Shown here piece by piece: positions 47,198 to 57,241 of a stretch of 64,000 nucleotides of DNA. Source of the DNA: Notospermus geniculatus. Its lineage: Eukaryota; Nemertea; Pilidiophora; Heteronemertea; Lineidae. The position numbers and the translations under genes were made by a program. Location of the stretch: NCBI GenBank assembly GCA_002633025.1, contig NMRB01002495.1:18384-82383 (forward strand). Direction: 5' to 3'. Numbering within the stretch: position 1 is the stretch's first letter; each line of letters begins with the position of its first letter. The notes beneath the pieces are model-generated. The model worked only from the letters and a program-made list of their open reading frames with translations, ran no database searches and was not told where the DNA came from.

Positions 47198-48435
47198 AAC
47201 AGTGTCAGTCCTTCGACAACGAAGAGTTGTCAACGATTTCCGTGTAAGTGACTTCAATGGATAATTTTGAGTGATCACAAGTTTTGAATCTCAGAAGATT
47301 CTCGATTTCTTATCACGCTTGTACACGTAACGAAACATATTCCAAGGATTCGCTGCCGAAGCGCACCCCTGATCGAAACCTCCGCGTGTACTGAATACCG
47401 GTGGATCATAAGCAACCTCATAACGCTGGATACAAGATGTCTCGGCCGACTCCCAAGCCCTCCTAAGATGCTTTATATTAGTTCTAGGATCCTTCGCCGC
47501 TCCCCAGCCAGTCACTCTCCACAGACGGGGACTGCATGAAGTAGAAATCTGCTGGTCGTGAAGCGGCTCTTCAAACCGGACCCGGGAAGTAGTGTGTGTT
47601 TAGCTTTACCATGAAGAGACATCGCACACACTGCCCTTACGAATGCTTCCATCTCCATCACGGTTCTATATCATCTTGTTGATCAATAACACATATGGCA
47701 CCTCTCTTAGAAGTTAAAGCCATGGTGCCTTGTACCTTGTGCCTTTGCAAGGGCAAGTAAAAGACCCCATCCAAGTGAGGAACATGAGTAGCTTGAGATG
47801 GCCTCCATCTAACCAGGGCGAATGGCTTCGGCCCTGACGGAAAAATCTCATGCAAATACAATAGAGTTATACCAATCTATTCGTCAACTGACAGTGAACT
47901 TGTCTCCGATTATCGTCTCCGAAGACCAGACTTGAGGAAGTCATTCATCCAGTAGTTTGTCCATTTACATGTATATCATCCACGAACCCGTCAATTTCTT
48001 GTCTCTTCAATTGATAAGAGCGAACCACTTGTCGACATTGTTGAACTGAGTAACCCTGACGTATGAATGAAGATTCTGGCTGATCTTAACCATCGAAGAT
48101 TTCATCATTTCTCAATGTGTGGGAACTGTTTTATGTTTAATGGGCAAGTCGTTAATGTACTTTGAGATGGTCGACCCAGTATATGATTAGATTTAGAATT
48201 TCAATGATTAATGTTCATACTGCATTCAAGTGTGTCGGCATTCTTCGTTAAAGACATCCGTGCCATTCCCGCTGTACCCTCATCATTGATGGCAGGGCAA
48301 ACTGTAGGCCAGAATACTGCTTTACCACCATCGACAACAACAACCTTGCTGTTGCTGGAATCCATTTTCCACACATCGCCGCTAGGTTACGCTACTGGTC
48401 GATGGAGCAATCTAAAACGCGGCACCAACACCGAT
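47198..48435. other. Intergenic with one dispersed repeat
   Basis: It holds the second copy of the dispersed repeat at 47717-47861. No gene supported. Confidence 0.35.
47717..47861. repeat. Dispersed repeat, copy 2 (possibly SINE-like)
   Basis: AAAGCCATGGTGCCTTGTACC to GGAAAAATCTCATGCAAAT matches 40961-41100, with one internal insertion (GAGGAACATGA). Confidence 0.65.
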
Positions 48436-49180
48436 GGCTGACTTCGATTGTAACTCGACCACTTACTCGAGTTGAAAATCTGCCACCGGTTATGACGTCA
48501 GAAAACCAAAATGCGCATGCCTACGCGGGTTCCGAATCGAATTGCAAAATTAGCGGAATCGTTGTTGTTGTCAATTCGGTACATGTATTTCCAATGTGGC
48601 CGTTCACATCATTTTTTAGCGGGCGTTTTTAATAGACAAAATCAGCTGGGGCAACAAATGAAATGATGATATGTTTCATCTTTGATGAAAATAATGACTA
48701 TTCACCAGTAACGATGAATTTGTACACCAAGAACCCCTGTTGCCATGGTTGCAATGTTTATGCCTTGGCCCGATTACCCCAAAGATGATCAGGCCATCAT
48801 CATCGCCATTTACTGCGTGGTTGTTCCCAAAACCGAGGGCAAAGTGCTCCTGTCCCTGCCCCCACTTATTTCTGGCAAGAAACAACGGTTTTTGACTGAG
48901 CATAATAAGCATTAATTCCATTTTTGAACAAAAATATCCCGCGTCCGATTCACTTACCGCTAGACCGAACACTGTCCTGATCAGAAGACCGGGTACCAGT
49001 CTAACATGCCGCCATTTTGGACGAGTAAGTTTTTCGCTACCCTCGATTGGTCGTGGGTTGGTCGGGCCGGGTAGATTCGACGCCATCTTTGTTGCAAAGT
49101 TAGGCAACTCCGGTAGATTTTGCAATTCGTTTGTAACTCGGGTCGCCCGAGTTCAACTCGAGTTACAATCGAAGTCAGCC
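48436..49180. mobile_element. 745-bp DNA transposon with 23-bp inverted ends
   Basis: GGCTGACTTCGATTGTAACT (continuing CGA) at the left is perfectly mirrored at the right end. GAT flanks both sides (48433-48435, 49181-49183), a possible 3-bp target duplication. No transposase frame is evident in the interior, so probably non-autonomous. Confidence 0.75.
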
Positions 49181-50267
49181 GATGGTATGCCAGATTGGCT
49201 GGAATCGAGATCCTAACCTCGAAAGCCAAGGTCCATGCGTACGAACAGGCAGAGACGTCCCCAGTCGTATTAGGCCATTATTTTTATGAATCCTGAGAGT
49301 GGTTGTAGTTTTAAGTAAGACAACGAACTATCACCAGTAGCTACTGCTGCAGGTCTAGTCATCCAGAAATACAGTGAGCAGGATTCAGAAACAATTTGTT
49401 CGGAGTTCGAGGGTCAGCCCAATGAAGTGGGTTAATATTTTTCGCATGAAATAAGCAATTATTTCTTGTTTGGCATTAGACTGCCCAAACATACGCGATC
49501 CATTTAATAACCTCCTTAATGCCTCAAAACAGGCCACCAATGAAATCGACCAAATGACCCTTGTAAACCAGTATTGGTCCATTGGGAGGCATTAAAAATG
49601 GTTGATCCTATTTGTCTGCAACCCTACATCGTTACCAGCGTCTTAATCACGCCAGCATTTAGAGTTACATCCCATTACATCTAGGGTAATCATGCTAAGA
49701 GTGCAAGATTTCGAAACATTTCAATTTGATTATTCGGCATCGTGTATTGTCTCATGGCGTCCATCAGGAAAAACCATTCGTCTTGGTTATCTGGAGCATA
49801 TGGACCCGGGAGGGCCATGCCATAAATCTGCCTGTTACAAGATGACAGATTCGTTTGGGTTTAGAGTCCGTTCGAGCCCTCTTTGTTGTCCTTTGCGGAG
49901 AGAATATCAACCATTCGTTTTTTCCACCATCCATCGGTCTTCCTGGAATGGTTCTAAGACCCGGATGAACGACCCAAGTTTAAACATAATGGCCGTTAAC
50001 GCTGGACCACAAATTACCGCAGCCGCCCCTCAACAATCTGTCAGTCAGGAAGATTGGCTCTGCGTTCGTATTTCGTAAGCGATGCCACTGTTTCGTCCCC
50101 TTGGTACACAGGAATCATCATAAATGAAATCTCAGCCGAACATCTCGTGTTTTCCCCGATATTCTGCCGCTGTTTGGTCGTTCCTCTGTTTTTCTCTTTC
50201 AGATAGTGTACTGCTTGTCTGGTCACGTGATCATTGTGCGTGCAAGATCAAGAAAGAAACGTGAGTA
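49181..50267. other. Intergenic, no gene supported
   Basis: A 128-codon plus frame (49692-50078) has no recognised family. Nothing else seen. Confidence 0.3.
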
Positions 50268-50976
50268 TGCCTACAGATATCTGCTATGAAATAGAACTGA
50301 GATACAGATATCTGCTTCAGATAGTAGTGAGATACGGATATTTGCTGTGAAATTAAACTGAGACACGTGTACATATGAAGAGCTTAGAGCACAAAGGGCA
50401 TATGTCCATTTTTTCACTTTTGAGAAAAGTGAATAAAAAGATTTCGTGTGAATTGTGCCCTTTGTGCACAAAATGATTTTAGATTCAAATTACAGCCTCA
50501 AAATTAACAAAATACGACACTTGAATGGGGAAACAGCACTTCGTGGATCCCAGAAGATAAAAAACATCAAACACCATGAAATGTGGCGTAGATAAGGGGT
50601 TGGCGGCCCTTTTGACGATGGTGCTGACTTGTGCCCTTTGTGCTCTAAATTAATTAAAACCTTACTTTCTGCTATTTGGAGTACTAATAGAGGGATAATT
50701 CCATGTCAAGGCAATAGAGGGCTCTTCAGGCTTTCTGCTGATATATCAATAGTGCAAAAAATGGACATATGCCCTTTGTGCTCTACAAGCTCTTCAATAT
50801 CTGCTGTGGAATTGAACTGAGATACAGATATAGGCTGTGAGATAGAACTGAAATACAGATATTGCTGTGAAATAGAACTGAGATACAGATATCTGCTGTG
50901 GAATGGAACCGAGATGCAGGTATCTACTGCAAAATAGAACTGAGATACAGATATCTACTGTGAAATAGAACTCAGA
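50268..50976. repeat. 31-bp tandem repeat split by an inserted element
   Basis: Units like GAGATACAGATATCTGCTGT plus GAAATAGAACT run at 50268-50370 and again at 50800-50976. The element at 50377-50795 lies between. Confidence 0.8.
50377..50795. mobile_element. 419-bp inverted-repeat element inserted in tandem repeats
   Basis: GAAGAGCTTAGAGCACAAAG ... and ... TTTGTGCTCTACAAGCTCTTC are inverted ends that match over about 43 bases with a small loopout. A shorter related word (GTGCCCTTTGTGC) recurs near 50454 and 50632. Confidence 0.78.
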
Positions 50977-51570
50977 TTTGACCACAGCAGCTGCCACTTC
51001 ATTGCATTCTCCACGATGTACAAGGATAGATGCGACCACATCACGTGTGGCAACCTCACATTTGAAAACAAAGCCTGTAATTTATTGTCCGAACAAGTTT
51101 TCCCAAAAATATGGCTGGTGTCACCTCTCCCCCTCGCATACTAATCAGCTTCCTCCTCTCTCCTGTAATTTGTAACAGTAATCTAAAACCTTTCTGTCTA
51201 ATAATTTAATGGTATGCTTAAACTGTCTGATGATTTAATGGTGGATTAAATTGTCTGATAAATCATACGTTTGGTACTTAAGGCATTATTTGCATCGTTA
51301 TTCATGTATGTACCAGGTTTTAACACGTCTAATTCAATTTTGGAAACATTTGCACGAAAATGTTTTAATGGGATATCATCACCTCTCATATATTGCCAAA
51401 TTTAGTTGCCAAAATGATATATCACGAAAGTTTGAGTTTTCGGTGATGGTGAACGTGAAGGTGGACCAGTTCGTCTCTTTTGGAAACGGTGGCAAAAGTT
51501 GTAAGACACAACTATTGAAGTACCACAGTTTTCTCTCAGCCTTGTCCCACCCTGTCACACAGTCTGTGGT
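50977..51570. other. 5' flank of the sushi/lectin exons
   Basis: The upstream exon(s) of the sushi/lectin gene, including a signal peptide, should lie here or further left, but none was identified. Confidence 0.3.
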
Positions 51571-51692
51571 CCATATGGCCTCAGCTATTGAACTTTTAAC
51601 TCCATATGGCCTCAGCTATTGAACTTTAACTCCATATGGCCTCAGCTATTGAACTTTTAACTCCATATGGCCTCAGCTATTGAACTTTAACT
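51571..51692. repeat. 30/31-bp tandem repeat abutting a splice acceptor
   Basis: CCATATGGCCTCAGCTATTG starts at 51571, 51602, 51632 and 51663. Alternate units differ by one T (AACTTTTAAC versus AACTTTAAC), indicating a duplicated dimer. The last unit runs straight into the acceptor of the first sushi exon. Confidence 0.88.
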
Positions 51693-51696
51693 TCAG

Positions 51697-51861
51697 TTTC
51701 CTGTGACGAAGATCCTCCAAACGTCAAAAATGGATTCTTGACACTTGCTGGCGATTCCGTAATTTATACTTGCCCGCGATGGTACCGGTTCGCAGACGGT
51801 AACAAGACCAAAACAATACAATGTACAGAGGATGGATGGCCGCCCATTGACGATTGCATGC
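51697..51861 (+). CDS. Sushi module exon 1
   Basis: Acceptor AACTTCAG|TTTCC, donor GCATGC|GTGAGT, 165 bases, phase 1-1. Cysteines in VSCDED, IYTCPRW, TIQCTED and DDCM, with tryptophan in EDGWPP. Confidence 0.82.
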
Positions 51862-54800
51862 GTGAGTATGGGTAGACACAATAGGGAGGTTTCGAAATCA
51901 AACGATAAACGTAAACTTTACGACGACGTTATTTTTCATACTACGCATTACCCAGATTTTATATTGCATTTTCGGTGCAAAAACGTTGTCGTTGACGTTT
52001 ACGTTTATCGTTTGATTTCGAAACCTCCCTACTATGGCAAGTTTCGGTCGTGAGTTCTTGAAGGTGTGATCCCTACTGTTAATGGAACCAACGTTTGCTG
52101 TGTGTTTAGCAGATTCACGTTGCCGAGATTGTTCGGATTTTTTCTTGACCGATGGTTTTCATGTAGTTAATAACATTGTGTGTGTCGCTGAACGATATAA
52201 AGCAGGAGAAATCTTTTTACCAGCCCCAGTCCGTGAGATATATTGGTTTTGTTCTGTATATCATACGGTATTGTGGTTGAGCTATTGTACATTCTCCCCA
52301 GTGGTTCTTGAATTCTTTCAGCCGGACGCTGCGCCGATGGCTGGGTTCGTTACGAGAAAAAGTGTTATGGATTCGACAAGGCTGGAGCCTTGAACTTCAC
52401 AGAAGCGCTCAATGTTTGCAATAGCACAGATATTAAAAGCCTTAAACTCAATCATCTCGCCGTCTCACCCAAGGATTCCGCACTTGAACAAAGAGGACCT
52501 GTGGAATATTTCAAAAAAATGATTCGATCTTACATAAAACATAAAAGGTGAGAATGGAAGATTTTACTGCCGTTAGAGGGCGCCTGTTAGCGGTCCTAGA
52601 ACGTCACAAAATTTGACGTCGATGACGTTATGGCGTGCACTTCTTCTCTGTGACGTCAAATTCCATGACGTTCTATAGGGCCAACTGATGTTGGCCTCTA
52701 ACGGCAGGAAAGTGTCCCAATGACAAATGCGTGGCGGTTGAACTGATGCTTTTTTTACCCCGTGTTAACATTTCCCGTTACTCCCTCGAGAGAAGATCAG
52801 GTTTTCAAGCCACGGACGGTAATGAAATATCGATCCATTTATCAGAAACGTCTCAAATCTAATTAGTGGCGGGGAAATGTATGCGACATGTTTTACAGTA
52901 TCCTGTCAAGTAAATCACACTCCGAATCGTTTCACAATATTAATTAGAGTAGACCGAGCGGAATTCAGAAAGTAATCGGCACATAGATTACAAAAAGATT
53001 ATAATTTTAGTTGTTGTGCATCAGAAGGTTTGCTACGGATATGAAAACCAGTACATCAAGTTAAAAAAGGTTCAGTGGGGAACAAACGTTTGTGGTGATA
53101 TAATCAGTCGTGTCGAAGATTTTAATCTAAACGTAGCTTTAAAAAGCTACGTTTAGCTGTCACGCGGCATGCGGATTGCGGAACGCGGAAGCGGGAAATG
53201 CAGTGCGTTTTCGCATACAACATATCGCTTCCGCCTGGGATTCCGCATTCCCTATACTGCATTCCGGATGCCTGGTAAACGCAGCTTTAGATGTCAACAT
53301 TCTGTTTCTCTTTTATATCACTGAATAAGAAGGACTTTGTTTTTTCTCCCACAGGGGTCCTTCCCAGACCGTATCAGGTCAGTTTTGGGTTGGTTTGTAT
53401 AGAGATCCTCGCAGTAAAGACTGGTTATGGGCCGACTCTGAACGCCAAGCAGTGCCCTTCATACCTCCAGAGCGGTCGGACGCTCACTACGCCTACGTCA
53501 ACGTCAGCGTTGACAAGGATGACGTCAACGTGACGTTAGGCTTTGATACAGAAGAGAAAGAATATAACTACATTTGCGAAGAACGTAAGTAGCGAATATA
53601 GAGTAGTTTAGACAGTCTATAGGTGTCGCTCTTGGCCATGATTTGGTGGATTGTCACCCTCAGTTAATACCGCCGCATCAATCTTGAGTTCACAGAAGTT
53701 GAGTAAACTACATGTATAACAAGGGGGCAGAAAGAGGTTCCGACGATGCCATTGTCCTTGGTTTCTTCGGGCTTGGACTGATTCGCATCTTTGCAGCTCC
53801 ACTCCCGGGCGCTTACTCCGTTACGGACAGTAGCGCCACAGGAGTGGAACGGCAAAGATAGAAACCAGTCTACTTCGGCTGAGCATTTTGCTGATTCTTC
53901 ACACGACATCTAGAGAAGATGCTCTGAAGTCTTTTTAAACATTCATACGGCGAGCTGGCTTATAAACTTTGGTCGTATGCAGCAGGTTCTAACAAACCAT
54001 TCTTTCCAGATGCACGTTGTCCTGGCGTAGATGACAGCGACGATACCTTGTATCAGCAGAGGTCCAACCAACTTACCACCAATGACAGAGTCTGTCCTGA
54101 GATCAGCCAGGTCACGTGTTATGATGGTCTCTGGAGAATGAGCTCGTGCCTTAAACGAAGTAAGCAGGTAGACGCAGATTAGAAATGTTATCGTTATCAT
54201 TGCCGTATTTCCGCCTTTTGTCGATAGCCGGCGCCACCGGCGGTGATTCTCCAATACTGTAGTCTTGCCTTTAGCCCCGGTGTTAAAGAATGTAGAATTA
54301 CAATACATGCATACTTGGATACCCGGATACCCTAGGAACGGGAGTTACTCTCCATGGGGCGGGAGTGATAAGCGGTACCGGTAGTTTAACAACATTGCAA
54401 TAGAGGTCTCCCTAATTCGGGTATGTTTAGCGCAGGATAGGAAAGAAATACTGTGCCCCTTTAAGCCGAGACGCTCTCACGAGTTTGTCCTTCATTCGAC
54501 CTGATACCGGCAGATCTTCTTGGTCGAGAGTTGATTCTTCTGTTTGAAGGCATAATAAGCAAGAAGTCAATCTCCAGAATTCACAAATTTTCGACCCCAA
54601 CCGGGGTCTTTTTCAAGTGGAACTTTACAATCTGAAACTCTAGAAAAGACTCTTCTAGAGTGACTTCTAGAGTCTTTTCTAGAGTTTCAGATTGTAAAGT
54701 TCCACTTGAAAAAGACCCCGGTTGGGGTCGAAAATTTGTGAATTCTGGAGATTGACTTCTTGCTTTTATATTATCATTTTGTGTGTCAATTTTGTGCTGT

Positions 54801-57241
54801 TCTGTATTCTGTTTGAAGGCCAAGCTAATCTCATGTATCTTGGGAAAGAAACATTGAATGAAAAATTTAAATGAAAAAACTTCAATAACTGATGTTAGTA
54901 AAATCTCATTTGCGCGAATGGTAAATGAGGGTGAACAGCCATTATGTGGATTCCAATATTTCATCTCACTAGGGGGACCCTATCGGTGTGAACCAGACAA
55001 TCCAAGCCCAACTCATCTCGCCTTGGCTGCCTCTTTTCCGAATGAATCGATGATATTTCCGTGAAGTTTCCATAAGAGACTCAGAAACATGAGTTTTTGC
55101 TGCCATTGTCGAAAGAAAGATACTCCGAAAGTACCATTGAGGGATTTATTATCAGAGAATCGGAAGTTTAAATTTGGGAGAAAAAGATATTTTTAAGTTT
55201 TAGACGATCAATTATTTATTAAGGAAGTGCGTCCATGTGGATTTGTAAGGTGTTATCGTGTGAATTTGGGGTGGAATGGACGAGATTTCGAGTGGTTCAA
55301 CCTGGCTGAATCACCGGCTAAGGATTGTCGGAAGTCAGGCGCCACATCATCTGTATGTTGATGGGACAATCCCTTGAAATCCCACTGTTTGTTTCAGCTG
55401 TGATCCCAGAAGAAGAGATAGAGCGAATCATTCCATGTCTGCCACTGCCGTCAACAGACACCGAACAGGCCTTGTCCAATTCTACCCGCGTGGGGGCGCT
55501 GGTGGTGGTCAGATGTACGGCTGGTTATGAATTCCCTGATCGCTCCACGGAGCGTGAATATGCTTGCTCAACCAAGGGGCAATGGGTTCCCCACATTGCC
55601 AGCTGTGCAAAAAGTAAGTTGGAGAAGAGGAGGGGAGAACGGTTCCTCTCCCTTCACCAGCAATGGAGAGGTTCACTGAATGTGTTAGGTCAAGGTCATG
55701 AATCATTAGGTCTTGGTCAATGTCAAGGTCATACGAATTCGCTCTCAAGCTTCGCTAAATAATGCACGGCGATCAGCCACAACGATGCCGAGCAAATTCC
55801 TGTCCAAGTTATTCACGTGGTCAGATTCTCAAAACCACTATTGCTGTTTGGGACATGATGGTGAGGAAAAGGGGGTCAGAAAAAATATGGTTTTATCGGT
55901 CAAGGTCATGACCTCATTTGGTCACCGATATCGTATCCAAACTGCGTTGTCACTCCCGTAGCGGTCCGCTGAACTTAATCTCGGCATCTCAATCGAGTTT
56001 TCCCTTCTACAAGTCCACAGATGTCCTGCCTTAAACATCAGCGATGATATCAACTGCACTATGACGGAAGAGGCGAACCCCGGGGTGTTATCCGACTGTC
56101 ACTGTCCCCCTGGTTACATGTTCATTGACTTCTCCGCCGAGAAGCGTTTCTTCTGTCAGGAGGACGCCACCTGGAGTGATATACTACCAGTGTGTGTAGG
56201 TAAGGCTTCCCAAGTCAGAGTTTGTGTCTTTTGGGGCATTGTGGGATCGCAAGTTTTTGTTTTATTCCCAAACAGAGGTTCTTCATGTGACGTCACATTT
56301 CCATGACGACACAATGCTGCCATATTGGCGGCCAAAATGTCAAGCGACGTCACGGCATCAACACAGCGTCAACACACAGATCGTGACGTCAAAATGTCAT
56401 GACGTGACAGTTTTGACGTCGTCGCCGGCCATTTGACGGCCAACATGGCCGATTCTTTGCAGTCACGTGACCGTTGTGACGCCAGTGAAGAACGTGTATT
56501 CACCGTGGGATGGTTGATCATTTGGCTCTGTGATCATTTCAGAGTCGGGTCGATACTGCAGCCATCCTCCGTACGTTCACAATGCCGACCTGTTGAGTAA
56601 CGAAACCGTCTTTTACGTCAATTCGACCATAACGTTCCGATGCATTGAGGGCCATCGCTTCAGGGACGAATACCGATCGAAAGAACTCACCACAAGATGT
56701 TCCACAGAGGGTCGCTGGGATCTCCATTACGATGACTGCCACTGTGAGTAGAAGGTTTTCTTCAATGAGAAGGCGCAAGGTCATTGGCCAAACCCGAGAG
56801 AATCGTCATCCAAAGTATATTTACCAGCGGAGAAACTCTTCGGAATGGAAGTCCTCAATACAAATTCGTGCTTCAACCAACCCGCAGCCTCGTCTGGGGA
56901 ATGTCTTGCCATCCAATAACAACGAAATCCGCCAACATTCCTCACCGCAGACGACACTGTTAGATACCCCAGACTGGTGTCGTATAACCGCAGTTTCTCT
57001 GTTTCAGTGGTGCATTGTCCCTCCATACCATACGTCCTCATGAAGAAGACGGAACTCGCGGCAGAAATCGCCAACTCCTCTGTTCCTACATTCATTCCAG
57101 ACAAAATAGACCCGATTTACTCGGCGGAGGTCAACATTTCCTGCTTGGAGGAAAACCAAGCCTTTCCCGATGGGACCACCACTCGAATTATCCAATGCAG
57201 CGAGGAAGGGGAGTGGCAGCCGGCGGTCCCTCTCTGCATGC
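51697..57241 (+). CDS. Sushi and C-type-lectin domain protein (gene span, ends not found)
   Basis: A probable secreted or cell-surface adhesion or immune-type protein. Seven plus-strand exons join in phase: one sushi (CCP) module, a C-type lectin-like domain split over two exons, then four sushi modules. Each sushi exon is phase 1 at both ends, the usual shuffling unit. Sushi modules show four cysteines with a tryptophan before the last. The lectin domain begins GRCADGWVRYEKKCYGF and has FWVGLYRDPRSKDWLWADS and YNYICEE. It lacks the inner cysteine pair and the WND sugar/calcium motif, so classical calcium-dependent sugar binding is doubtful. No signal-peptide exon, membrane segment or stop codon was found; the gene extends on both sides. 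The order differs from selectins, which start with the lectin domain and have an EGF module. Confidence 0.8.
51884..52029. mobile_element. TA-flanked foldback element (MITE), family A copy 2
   Basis: GGGAGGTTTCGAAATCAAAC and continuation (GATAAACG) are inverted at the right end. TA lies on both sides (51882-51883, 52030-52031). It sits 22 bp inside an intron of the sushi/lectin gene. Confidence 0.85.
52322..52547 (+). CDS. C-type lectin domain, first half
   Basis: Acceptor AATTCTTTCAG|CCGGAC and donor ATAAAAG|GTGAGA (phase 2). Carries RCADGWVRYEKKCYGF, then FTEALNVC, the typical alpha-1 start. Confidence 0.82.
52553..52722. mobile_element. TGACGTC-rich foldback element, family B copy 2
   Basis: Ends with CTGCCGTTAGAGG and CCTCTAACGGCAG. 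Interior TTTGACGTCGATGACG. It begins a few bases after the donor of the first lectin exon. Confidence 0.8.
53127..53290. mobile_element. Inverted-repeat element in the split-lectin intron
   Basis: The left end holds a short perfect palindrome (CTAAACGTAGCTTT then AAAAGCTACGTTTAG). The right end CGTTTACC-complement GGTAAACGCAGCTTTAG and the GCGGAAGCG/CGCTTCCGC pair complete the foldback. Confidence 0.65.
53355..53584 (+). CDS. C-type lectin domain, second half
   Basis: Acceptor CCCACAG|GGGTCC and donor GAAGAAC|GTAAGT. Contains the lectin core FWVGLYRD...DWLWADS and ends YNYICEE. Only one cysteine is present, so the inner disulfide is missing. Confidence 0.82.
54010..54159 (+). CDS. Sushi module exon 2 (short)
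   Basis: Acceptor TTCTTTCCAG|ATGCAC and donor AAACGAA|GTAAGC. Four cysteines (ARCPG, RVCPE, VTCYD, SSCLK) and tryptophan in GLW within about 49 residues, shorter than usual. Confidence 0.72.
54557..54765. repeat. 209-bp near-perfect palindrome flanked by a 14-bp direct repeat
   Basis: Arms of about 98 bases, from AAGCAAGAAGTCAATCTCC to the centre near 54661, are exact inverted copies apart from the middle. TTCTGTTTGAAGGC occurs just before it (about 54538-54551) and again at about 54807-54820. Intronic in the sushi/lectin gene. Confidence 0.9.
55398..55613 (+). CDS. Sushi module exon 3
   Basis: Acceptor TGTTTCAG|CTGTGA and donor GCAAAAA|GTAAGT, phase 1-1. Cysteines in IIPCLP, VVRCTAGYEF, YACST and ASCAK; tryptophan in KGQW. 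Confidence 0.83.
56014..56199 (+). CDS. Sushi module exon 4 (extra cysteine pair)
   Basis: Acceptor CCCTTCTACAAG|TCCAC and donor TGTGTAG|GTAAGG, phase 1-1. Six cysteines including INC and SDCHCPPGYMF, two more than the sushi standard; tryptophan in DATW. Confidence 0.78.
56275..56490. mobile_element. TGACGTCA-rich foldback element, family D copy 2
   Basis: Inverted ends AGGTTCTTCATGTGACGTCA and GTGACGCCAGTGAAGAACGT. Long similarity to 35205-35405. It lies in the intron between sushi exons 4 and 5. Confidence 0.82.
56543..56743 (+). CDS. Sushi module exon 5
   Basis: Acceptor TGATCATTTCAG|AGTCGG and donor GCCACT|GTGAGT, phase 1-1. Cysteines in RYCSHP, FRCIEGHRF, TRCST and DDCH; tryptophan in GRW. 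Confidence 0.83.
57008..57241 (+). CDS. Sushi module exon 6 (long loop)
   Basis: Acceptor CTCTGTTTCAG|TGGTGC and donor GCATGC|GTAAGT, phase 1-1, 234 bases. Cysteines in VHCPS, ISCLE, IQCSE and PLCM; tryptophan in GEW. The first loop is long (MKKTELAAEIANSSVP). Confidence 0.82.
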
